A DNA stretch of 64,000 bases. Origin: Hippasteria phrygiana. Its lineage: Eukaryota > Echinodermata > Asteroidea > Valvatida > Goniasteridae. The stretch lies in contig JAZGUH010000360.1 in NCBI GenBank assembly GCA_037893225.1, positions 1,302,001 through 1,366,000 on the forward strand, written 5' to 3'. This document shows positions 1 through 9,427 of the stretch, one piece after another. Position 1 is the first letter of the stretch. Each line of letters opens with the position of its first letter. The notes below the pieces were generated by a model. The model did not search any database and was not told the origin of the DNA. It saw only the letters and a list, made by a program, of their open reading frames with translations. The position numbers and the translations under genes were made by a program.

Positions 1-180
1 TAAATAGAAGGTATTATGCACACAGATGTTGGCCGGAAAGAAAATAAACATTGCGAGGTTTGAATTTTCTCCACAAGTTTTAACTCTAAGAAGCCGCCGA
101 TGATTGCAACATGTAGCGCCAGATCTAAGCTATCCATACATGTCAAAATGACTGTATTTGGTTTATATTTCATGCAATTA
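1..180. repeat. Partial monomer, 3' part of a B1-type unit
   Basis: The left edge cuts a monomer. The remaining part has p65 T (ggtattatg), p153 G, p201 G (aatgactg), p215 T and p222 C, which is the B1 combination. It precedes a C-type monomer, as B1 does elsewhere. Confidence 0.9.
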
Positions 181-3100
181 TGAATGAGTAAAGCAAGTCA
201 TACCCTAGGGAATTTGACATGCATGGAGCAATAAATACAAGGTAATATGCACACAGATGTTGGCCGGAAAGAAAATAAACATTGCGAGGTTTGAATTTTC
301 TCCACAAGTTTTAACTCTAAGAAGCCGCCAATAATTGCAACATGTAGCGCCAGATCTAAGCTATCCATACATGTCAAAATAACTGTATTTGGTTTATATT
401 TCATGCAATTATGAATGAGTAAAGCAAGTCATACCCTAGGGAATTTGACAGGCATGGATCAATAAATAGAAGCTAATATGCACACAGATGTTGGCCGGAA
501 AGAAAATAATCATTGCGAGGTTTGAATTTTCTCCACAAGTTTTAACTCTAGGAAGCCGCCGATGATTGCAACATGTAGCGCCAGATCTAAGCTATCCATA
601 CATGTCAAAATTACTGTATTTGGTTGATATTTAATGCAATTATGAATGAGTAGAGCAAGTCCATACCCCAGGGAATTTGACAGGCATGGAGCAATAAATA
701 GAAGGTATTATGCACACAGATGTTGGCCGGAAAGAAAATAAACATTGCGAGGTTTGAATTTTCTCCACAAGTTTTAACTCTAAGAAGCCGCCGATGATTG
801 CAACATGTAGCGCCAGATCTAAGCTATCCATACATGTCAAAATGACTGTATTTGGTTTATATTTCATGCAATTATGAATGAGTAAAGCAAGTCATACCCT
901 AGGGAATTTGACATGCATGGAGCAATAAATACAAGGTAATATGCACACAGATGTTGGCCGGAAAGAAAATAAACATTGCGAGGTTTGAATTTTCTCCACA
1001 AGTTTTAACTCTAAGAAGCCGCCAATAATTGCAACATGTAGCGCCAGATCTAAGCTATCCATACATGTCAAAATAACTGTATTTGGTTTATATTTCATGC
1101 AATTATGAATGAGTAAAGCAAGTCATACCCTAGGGAATTTGACAGGCATGGATCAATAAATAGAAGGTAATATGCACACAGATGTTGGCCGGAAAGAAAA
1201 TAATCATTGCGAGGTTTGAATTTTCTCCACAAGTTTTAACTCTAGGAAGCCGCCGATGATTGCAACATGTAGCGCCAGATCTAAGCTATCCATACATGTC
1301 AAAATTACTGAATTTGGTTGATATTTCATGCAATTATGAATGAGTAAAGCAAGTCATACCCTAGGGAATTTGACAGGCATGGATCAATAAATAGAAGGTA
1401 ATATGCACACAGATGTTGGCCGGAAAGAAAATAAACATTGCGAGGTTTGAATTTTCTACACAAGTTTTAACTCTAAGAAGCCGCCGATGATTGCAACATG
1501 TAGCGCCAGATCTAAGCTATCCATACATGTCAAAATTACTGTATTTGGTTTCTATTTCATGCAATTATGAATGAGTAAAGCAAGTCATACCCTAGGGAAT
1601 TTGACAGGCATGGAGCAATAAATAGAAGGTAATATGCACACAGATGTTGGCCGGAAAGAAAATAAACATTGCGAGGTTTGAATTTTCTCCACAAGTTTTA
1701 ACTCTAAGAAGCCGCCGATAATTGCAACATGTAGCGCCAGATCTAAGCTATCCATACATGTCAAAATTACTGAATTTGGTTGATATTTCATGCAATTATG
1801 AATGAGTAAAGCAAGTCATACACTAGGGAATTTGACAGGCATGGATAAATAAATAAAAGGTAATATGCACACAGATGTTGGCCGGAAAGAAAATAATCAT
1901 TGCGAGGTTTGAATTTTCTCCACAAGTTTTAACTCTAGGAAGCCGCCGATGATTGCAACATGTAGCGCCAGATCTAAGCTATCCATACATGTCAAAATTA
2001 CTGTATTTGGTTGATATTTAATGCAATTATGAATGAGTAGAGCAAGTCCATACCCCAGGGAATTTGACAGGCATGGAGCAATAAATAGAAGGTAATATGC
2101 ACACAGATGTTGGCCGGAAAGAAAATAAACATTGCGAGGTTTGAATTTTCTCCACAAGTTTTAACTCTAAGAAGCCGCCGATGATTGCAACATGTAGCGC
2201 CAGATCTAAGCTATCCATACATGTCAAAATTACTGTATTTGGTTTATATTTCATGCAATTATGAATGAGTAAAGCAAGTCATACCCTAGGGAATTTGACA
2301 GGCATGGAGCAATAAATAGAAGGTAATATGCACACAGATGTTGGCCGGAAAGAAAATAAACATTGCGAGGTTTGAATTTTCTCCACAAGTTTTAACTCTA
2401 AGAAGCCGCCGATAATTGCAACATGTAGCGCCAGATCTAAGCTATCCATACATGTCAAAATTACTGAATTTGGTTGATATTTCATGCAATTATGAATGAG
2501 TAAAGCAAGTCATACCCTAGGGAATTTGACAGGCATGGATCAATAAATAGAAGGTAATATGCACACAGATGTTGGCCGGAAAGAAAATAAACATTGCGAG
2601 GTTTGAATTTTCTACACAAGTTTTAACTCTAAGAAGCCGCCGATGATTGCAACATGTAGCGCCAGATCTAAGCTATCCATACATGTCAAAATTACTGTAT
2701 TTGGTTTATATTTCATGCAATTATGAATGAGTAAAGCAAGTCATACCCTAGGGAATTTGACAGGCATGGAGCAATAAATAGAAGGTAATATGCACACAGA
2801 TGTTGGCCGGAAAGAAAATAAACATTGCGAGGTTTGAATTTTCTCCACAAGTTTTAACTCTAAGAAGCCGCCGATAATTGCAACATGTAGCGCCAGATCT
2901 AAGCTATCCATACATGTCAAAATTACTGAATTTGGTTGATATTTCATGCAATTATGAATGAGTAAAGCAAGTCATACCCTAGGGAATTTGACAGGCATGG
3001 ATCAATAAATAGAAGGTAATATGCACACAGATGTTGGCCGGAAAGAAAATAAACATTGCGAGGTTTGAATTTTCTCCACAAGTGTTAACTCTAAGAAGCC

Positions 3101-4110
3101 GCCGATAATTGCAACATGTAGCGCCAGATCTAAGCTATCCATACATGTCAAAATTACTGAATTTGGTTGATATTTCATGCAATTATGAATGAGTAAAGCA
3201 AGTCATACCCTAGGGAATTTGACAGGCATGGATCAATAAATAGAAGGTAATATGCACACAGATGTTGGCCGGAAAGAAAATAAACATTGCGAGGTTTGAA
3301 TTTTCTCCACAAGTTTTAACTCTAAGAAGCCGCCGATGATTGCAACATGTAGCGCCAGATCTAAGCTATCCATACATGTCAAAATTACTGTATTTGGTTT
3401 ATATTTCATGCAATTATGAATGAGTAAAGCAAGTCATACCCTAGGGAATTTGACAGGCATGGAGCAATAAATAGAAGGTAATATGCACACAGATGTTGGC
3501 CGGAAAGAAAATAAACATTGCGAGGTTTGAATTTTCTCCACAAGTTTTAACTCTAAGAAGCCGCCGATAATTGCAACATGTAGCGCCAGATCTAAGCTAT
3601 CCATACATGTCAAAATTACTGAATTTGGTTGATATTTCATGCAATTATGAATGAGTAAAGCAAGTCATACCCCAGGGAATTTGACATGCATGGAGCAATA
3701 AATAGACGGTAATATGCACACAGATGTTGGCCGGAAAGAAAATAATCATTGCGAGGTTTGAATTTTCTCCACAAGTTTTAACTCTAGGAAGCCGCCGATG
3801 ATTGCAACATGTAGCGCCAGATCTAAGCTATCCATACATGTCAAAATTACTGTATTTGGTTGATATTTAATGCAATTATGAATGAGTAGAGCAAGTCCAT
3901 ACCCCAGGGAATTTGACAGGCATGGAGCAATAAATAGAAGGTATTATGCACACAGATGTTGGCCGGAAAGAAAATAAACAGTGCGAGGTTTGAATTTTCT
4001 CCACAAGTTTTAACTCTAAGAAGCCGCCGATGATTGCAACATGTAGCGCCAGATCTAAGCTATCCATACATGTCAAAATTACTGTATTTGGTTTATATTT
4101 CATGCAATTA
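181..4110. repeat. Irregular 17-monomer HOR block (3930 bp)
   Basis: Order: C-A-B1-C-D-F-G-A*-B2-G-F-G-H-I-G-J-B3. The first seven monomers match the start of the next block at an offset of 3930 bp and share a private C at p62 in the A monomer (473 and 4403). A* (1799-2029) carries private changes at p24, p49 and p58. The middle A*-B2-G-F-G stretch is not found in this order elsewhere. The end lacks K, so J passes directly to B3. Confidence 0.88.
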
Positions 4111-4341
4111 TGAATGAGTAAAGCAAGTCATACCCTAGGGAATTTGACATGCATGGAGCAATAAATACAAGGTAATATGCACACAGATGTTGGCCGGAAA
4201 GAAAATAAACATTGCGAGGTTTGAATTTTCTCCACAAGTTTTAACTCTAAGAAGCCGCCAATAATTGCAACATGTAGCGCCAGATCTAAGCTATCCATAC
4301 ATGTCAAAATAACTGTATTTGGTTTATATTTCATGCAATTA
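4111..4341. repeat. Reference monomer, type C
   Basis: Diagnostic bases: p40 T (gacatgcatgg, gives an ATGCAT palindrome), p48 G, p58 C (aatacaagg), p99 A, p140 A, p150 A and p153 A (gccaataatt), p201 A (aataactg), p215 T, p222 C. It starts nearly every HOR copy and is usually followed by A or D. It has lost one of the five CpGs, at p149-150. Confidence 0.9.
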
Positions 4342-4572
4342 TGAATGAGTAAAGCAAGTCATACCCTAGGGAATTTGACAGGCATGGATCAATAAATAGA
4401 AGCTAATATGCACACAGATGTTGGCCGGAAAGAAAATAATCATTGCGAGGTTTGAATTTTCTCCACAAGTTTTAACTCTAGGAAGCCGCCGATGATTGCA
4501 ACATGTAGCGCCAGATCTAAGCTATCCATACATGTCAAAATTACTGTATTTGGTTGATATTTAATGCAATTA

Positions 4573-4804
4573 TGAATGAGTAGAGCAAGTCCATACCCCA
4601 GGGAATTTGACAGGCATGGAGCAATAAATAGAAGGTATTATGCACACAGATGTTGGCCGGAAAGAAAATAAACATTGCGAGGTTTGAATTTTCTCCACAA
4701 GTTTTAACTCTAAGAAGCCGCCGATGATTGCAACATGTAGCGCCAGATCTAAGCTATCCATACATGTCAAAATGACTGTATTTGGTTTATATTTCATGCA
4801 ATTA
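4573..4804. repeat. Reference monomer, type B1 (232 bp)
   Basis: Diagnostic bases: p11 G, extra C at p19 (gcaagtccat), p26 C, p48 G, p65 T (ggtattatg), p99 A, p140 A, p153 G, p201 G (aatgactg), p215 T, p222 C. It lacks the CCTAGG palindrome because of p26. Confidence 0.9.
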
Positions 4805-5035
4805 TGAATGAGTAAAGCAAGTCATACCCTAGGGAATTTGACATGCATGGAGCAATAAATACAAGGTAATATGCACACAGATGTTGGCCGGAAAGAAAAT
4901 AAACATTGCGAGGTTTGAATTTTCTCCACAAGTTTTAACTCTAAGAAGCCGCCAATAATTGCAACATGTAGCGCCAGATCTAAGCTATCCATACATGTCA
5001 AAATAACTGTATTTGGTTTATATTTCATGCAATTA

Positions 5036-5266
5036 TGAATGAGTAAAGCAAGTCATACCCTAGGGAATTTGACAGGCATGGATCAATAAATAGAAGGTAA
5101 TATGCACACAGATGTTGGCCGGAAAGAAAATAATCATTGCGAGGTTTGAATTTTCTCCACAAGTTTTAACTCTAGGAAGCCGCCGATGATTGCAACATGT
5201 AGCGCCAGATCTAAGCTATCCATACATGTCAAAATTACTGAATTTGGTTGATATTTCATGCAATTA
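5036..5266. repeat. Reference monomer, type D
   Basis: It is like A through p201 (p48 T, p99 T, p140 G) but ends with p206 A and p222 C. It follows the second C of each HOR and precedes F. It is not seen after 42728. Confidence 0.88.
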
Positions 5267-5497
5267 TGAATGAGTAAAGCAAGTCATACCCTAGGGAATT
5301 TGACAGGCATGGATCAATAAATAGAAGGTAATATGCACACAGATGTTGGCCGGAAAGAAAATAAACATTGCGAGGTTTGAATTTTCTACACAAGTTTTAA
5401 CTCTAAGAAGCCGCCGATGATTGCAACATGTAGCGCCAGATCTAAGCTATCCATACATGTCAAAATTACTGTATTTGGTTTATATTTCATGCAATTA
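5267..5497. repeat. Reference monomer, type F
   Basis: The unique mark is A at p122 (tctacacaag). Also p48 T, p99 A, p140 A, p153 G, p206 T, p215 T. It usually precedes G and is not seen after 42959. Confidence 0.88.
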
Positions 5498-5728
5498 TGA
5501 ATGAGTAAAGCAAGTCATACCCTAGGGAATTTGACAGGCATGGAGCAATAAATAGAAGGTAATATGCACACAGATGTTGGCCGGAAAGAAAATAAACATT
5601 GCGAGGTTTGAATTTTCTCCACAAGTTTTAACTCTAAGAAGCCGCCGATAATTGCAACATGTAGCGCCAGATCTAAGCTATCCATACATGTCAAAATTAC
5701 TGAATTTGGTTGATATTTCATGCAATTA
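5498..5728. repeat. Reference monomer, type G
   Basis: Diagnostic bases: p48 G, p99 A, p140 A, p153 A (gataattg), p206 A (ctgaattt), p215 G, p222 C. It occurs twice per canonical HOR, before H and before J. Confidence 0.88.
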
Positions 5729-5959
5729 TGAATGAGTAAAGCAAGTCATACCCTAGGGAATTTGACAGGCATGGATCAATAAATAGAAGGTAATATGCAC
5801 ACAGATGTTGGCCGGAAAGAAAATAAACATTGCGAGGTTTGAATTTTCTCCACAAGTGTTAACTCTAAGAAGCCGCCGATAATTGCAACATGTAGCGCCA
5901 GATCTAAGCTATCCATACATGTCAAAATTACTGAATTTGGTTGATATTTCATGCAATTA
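5729..5959. repeat. Reference monomer, type H
   Basis: The unique mark is G at p130 (aagtgttaac), which makes a GTTAAC palindrome. Also p48 T, p153 A, p206 A, p215 G. Because GTTAAC is confined to H and its mosaics, it tags HOR units. Right-hand copies without p130 G are called H'. Confidence 0.88.
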
Positions 5960-6190
5960 TGAATGAGTAAAGCAAGTCATACCCTAGGGAATTTGACAGG
6001 CATGGATCAATAAATAGAAGGTAATATGCACACAGATGTTGGCCGGAAAGAAAATAAACATTGCGAGGTTTGAATTTTCTCCACAAGTTTTAACTCTAAG
6101 AAGCCGCCGATGATTGCAACATGTAGCGCCAGATCTAAGCTATCCATACATGTCAAAATTACTGTATTTGGTTTATATTTCATGCAATTA
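5960..6190. repeat. Reference monomer, type I
   Basis: Diagnostic bases: p48 T, p99 A, p130 T, p140 A, p153 G, p206 T, p215 T, p222 C. It differs from G at only about four positions. Confidence 0.87.
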
Positions 6191-6421
6191 TGAATGAGTA
6201 AAGCAAGTCATACCCTAGGGAATTTGACAGGCATGGAGCAATAAATAGAAGGTAATATGCACACAGATATTGGCCGGAAAGAAAATAAACATTGCGAGGT
6301 TTGAATTTTCTCCACAAGTTTTAACTCTAAGAAGCCGCCGATAATTGCAACATGTAGCGCCAGATCTAAGCTATCCATACATGTCAAAATTACTGAATTT
6401 GGTTGATATTTCATGCAATTA

Positions 6422-6652
6422 TGAATGAGTAAAGCAAGTCATACCCCAGGGAATTTGACATGCATGGAGCAATAAATAGACGGTAATATGCACACAGATG
6501 TTGGCCGGAAAGAAAATAATCATTGCGAGGTTTGAATTTTCTCCACAAGTTTTAACTCTAGGAAGCCGCCGATGATTGCAACATGTAGCGCCAGATCTAA
6601 GCTATCCATACATGTCAAAATTACTGTATTTGGTTGATATTTAATGCAATTA
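6422..6652. repeat. Reference monomer, type J
   Basis: Diagnostic bases: p26 C, p40 T, p48 G, p60 C (aatagacgg), p99 T, p140 G, p153 G, p206 T, p215 G, p222 A. It precedes K or a B type. Last seen at 41109-41339. Confidence 0.88.
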
Positions 6653-6884
6653 TGAATGAGTAGAGCAAGTCCATACCCCAGGGAATTTGACAGGCATGGA
6701 GCAATAAATAGAAGGTATTATGCACACAGATGTTGGCCGGAAAGAAAATAAACATTGCGAGGTTTGAATTTTCTCCACAAGTTTTAACTCTAGGAAGCCG
6801 CCGATGATTGCAACATGTAGCGCCAGATCTAAGCTATCCATACATGTCAAAATTACTGTATTTGGTTGATATTTAATGCAATTA
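6653..6884. repeat. Reference monomer, type K (232 bp)
   Basis: It has the B start and p65 T, then p140 G, p215 G and p222 A, so its 5' part is B3-like and its 3' part A- or J-like. It was probably born by exchange and then fixed in the 13-monomer HOR. Last seen at 41340-41571. Confidence 0.87.
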
Positions 6885-7116
6885 TGAATGAGTAGAGCAA
6901 GTCCATACCCCAGGGAATTTGACAGGCATGGAGCAATAAATAGAAGGTATTATGCACACAGATGTTGGCCGGAAAGAAAATAAACATTGCGAGGTTTGAA
7001 TTTTCTCCACAAGTTTTAACTCTAAGAAGCCGCCGATGATTGCAACATGTAGCGCCAGATCTAAGCTATCCATACATGTCAAAATTACTGTATTTGGTTT
7101 ATATTTCATGCAATTA
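6885..7116. repeat. Reference monomer, type B3 (232 bp)
   Basis: It has the B start with p65 T and p201 T, otherwise as B1. It closes most canonical HOR copies, after K. Confidence 0.88.
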
Positions 7117-7347
7117 TGAATGAGTAAAGCAAGTCATACCCTAGGGAATTTGACATGCATGGAACAATAAATACAAGGTAATATGCACACAGATGTTGGC
7201 CGGAAAGAAAATAAACATTGCGAGGTTTGAATTTTCTCCACAAGTTTTAACTCTAAGAAGCCGCCAATAATTGCAACATGTAGCGCCAGATCTAAGCTAT
7301 CCATACATGTCAAAATAACTGTATTTGGTTTATATTTCATGCAATTA

Positions 7348-7578
7348 TGAATGAGTAAAGCAAGTCATACCCTAGGGAATTTGACAGGCATGGATCAATA
7401 AATAGAAGGTAATATGCACACAGATGTTGGCCGGAAAGAAAATAATCATTGCGAGGTTTGAATTTTCTCCACAAGTTTTAACTCTAGGAAGCCGCCGATG
7501 ATTGCAACATGTAGCGCCAGATCTAAGCTATCCATACATGTCAAAATTACTGTATTTGGTTGATATTTAATGCAATTA
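7348..7578. repeat. Reference monomer, type A
   Basis: Diagnostic bases: p40 G, p48 T, p99 T (aataatcatt), p140 G (ctaggaag), p153 G, p206 T, p215 G, p222 A (tatttaatg). It is followed by a B-type monomer. Confidence 0.9.
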
Positions 7579-9196
7579 TGAATGAGTAGAGCAAGTCCAT
7601 ACCCCAGGGAATTTGACAGGCATGGAGCAATAAATAGAAGGTATTATGCACACAGATGTTGGCCGGAAAGAAAATAAACATTGCGAGGTTTGAATTTTCT
7701 CCACAAGTTTTAACTCTAAGAAGCCGCCGATGATTGCAACATGTAGCGCCAGATCTAAGCTATCCATACATGTCAAAATGACTGTATTTGGTTTATATTT
7801 CATGCAATTATGAATGAGTAAAGCAAGTCATACCCTAGGGAATTTGACATGCATGGAGCAATAAATACAAGGTAATATGCACACAGATGTTGGCCGGAAA
7901 GAAAATAAACATTGCGAGGTTTGAATTTTCTCCACAAGTTTTAACTCTAAGAAGCCGCCAATAATTGCAACATGTAGCGCCAGATCTAAGCTATCCATAC
8001 ATGTCAAAATAACTGTATTTGGTTTATATTTCATGCAATTATGAATGAGTAAAGCAAGTCATACCCTAGGGAATTTGACAGGCATGGATCAATAAATAGA
8101 AGGTAATATGCACACAGATGTTGGCCGGAAAGAAAATAATCATTGCGAGGTTTGAATTTTCTCCACAAGTTTTAACTCTAGGAAGCCGCCGATGATTGCA
8201 ACATGTAGCGCCAGATCTAAGCTATCCATACATGTCAAAATTACTGAATTTGGTTGATATTTCATGCAATTATGAATGAGTAAAGCAAGTCATACCCTAG
8301 GGAATTTGACAGGCATGGATCAATAAATAGAAGGTAATATGCACACAGATGTTGGCCGGAAAGAAAATAAACATTGCGAGGTTTGAATTTTCTACACAAG
8401 TTTTAACTCTAAGAAGCCGCCGATGATTGCAACATGTAGCGCCAGATCTAAGCTATCCATACATGTCAAAATTACTGTATTTGGTTTATATTTCATGCAA
8501 TTATGAATGAGTAAAGCAAGTCATACCCTAGGGAATTTGACAGGCATGGAGCAATAAATAGAAGGTAATATGCACACAGATGTTGGCCGGAAAGAAAATA
8601 AACATTGCGAGGTTTGAATTTTCTCCACAAGTTTTAACTCTAAGAAGCCGCCGATAATTGCAACATGTAGCGCCAGATCTAAGCTATCCATACATGTCAA
8701 AATTACTGAATTTGGTTGATATTTCATGCAATTATGAATGAGTAAAGCAAGTCATACCCAAGGGAATTTGACAGGCATGGATCAATAAATAGAAGGTAAT
8801 ATGCACACAGATGTTGGCCGGAAAGAAAATAAACATTGCGAGGTTTGAATTTTCTCCACAAGTGTTAACTCTAAGAAGCCGCCGATAATTGCAACATGTA
8901 GCGCCAGATCTAAGCTATCCATACATGTCAAAATTACTGAATTTGGTTGATATTTCATGCAATTATGAATGAGTAAAGCAAGTCATACCCTAGGGAATTT
9001 GACAGGCATGGATCAATAAATAGAAGGTAATATGCACACAGATGTTGGCCGGAAAGAAAATAAACATTGCGAGGTTTGAATTTTCTCCACAAGTTTTAAC
9101 TCTAAGAAGCCGCCGATGATTGCAACATGTAGCGCCAGATCTAAGCTATCCATACATGTCAAAATTACTGTATTTGGTTTATATTTCATGCAATTA

Positions 9197-9427
9197 TGAA
9201 TGAGTAAAGCAAGTCATACCCTAGGGAATTTGACAGGCATGGAGCAATAAATAGAAGGTAATATGCACACAGATGTTGGCCGGAAAGAAAATAAACATTG
9301 CGAGGTTTGAATTTTCTCCACAAGTTTTAACTCTAAGAAGCCGCCGATAATTGCAACATGTAGCGCCAGATCTAAGCTATCCATACATGTCAAAATTACT
9401 GTATTTGGTTGATATTTAATGCAATTA
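9197..9427. repeat. Reference monomer, type L
   Basis: It has a G-like start (p48 G, p153 A) and then p206 T, p215 G and p222 A, an A-like tail. It links I to B1 in the expanded HOR forms. Confidence 0.86.

Larger units (their letters stand above)
4111..7116. repeat. Canonical 13-monomer HOR copy (3006 bp)
   Basis: Order: C-A-B1-C-D-F-G-H-I-G-J-K-B3. This is the reference HOR unit: 13 x 231 + 3, the three extra bases coming from B1, K and B3. Private marks are p62 C in the A monomer and an A at 6269 (p79) in the second G. Confidence 0.92.

Noticed and set aside
202..212. Telomere-like repeat suggested by ccctaggg
   Set aside because: It is a single 8-bp palindrome per monomer, not a tandem CCCTAA-type run.
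286..303. RNA polymerase III B-box-like motif (gaggtttgaattttc), which might suggest a tRNA-derived origin
   Set aside because: About 8 of 11 positions fit GGTTCGANTCC and no convincing A box lies upstream at tRNA spacing. A weak match of this length is expected by chance.
198..404. Minus-strand 68- to 75-codon open frame starting MKYKPN or MKYQPN, present in most monomers, as a tandem gene family
   Set aside because: The frame exists in most units because the repeat is homogeneous, so it counts as one observation and not hundreds. At this base composition I estimate about five stops expected per 77 codons against one seen, a modest chance result over six frames. No ribosome-binding or promoter pattern, splice structure or known domain was seen, and variants do not favour synonymous sites.
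1897..2157. 86-codon minus-strand frame starting MWRKF near A-B2 junctions, and a 120-codon version at 51284-51646
   Set aside because: It is a frame shadow: the extra C in B-type monomers moves one reading frame into another. It appears only where an A- or N2-type monomer abuts a 232-bp monomer with p65 A.
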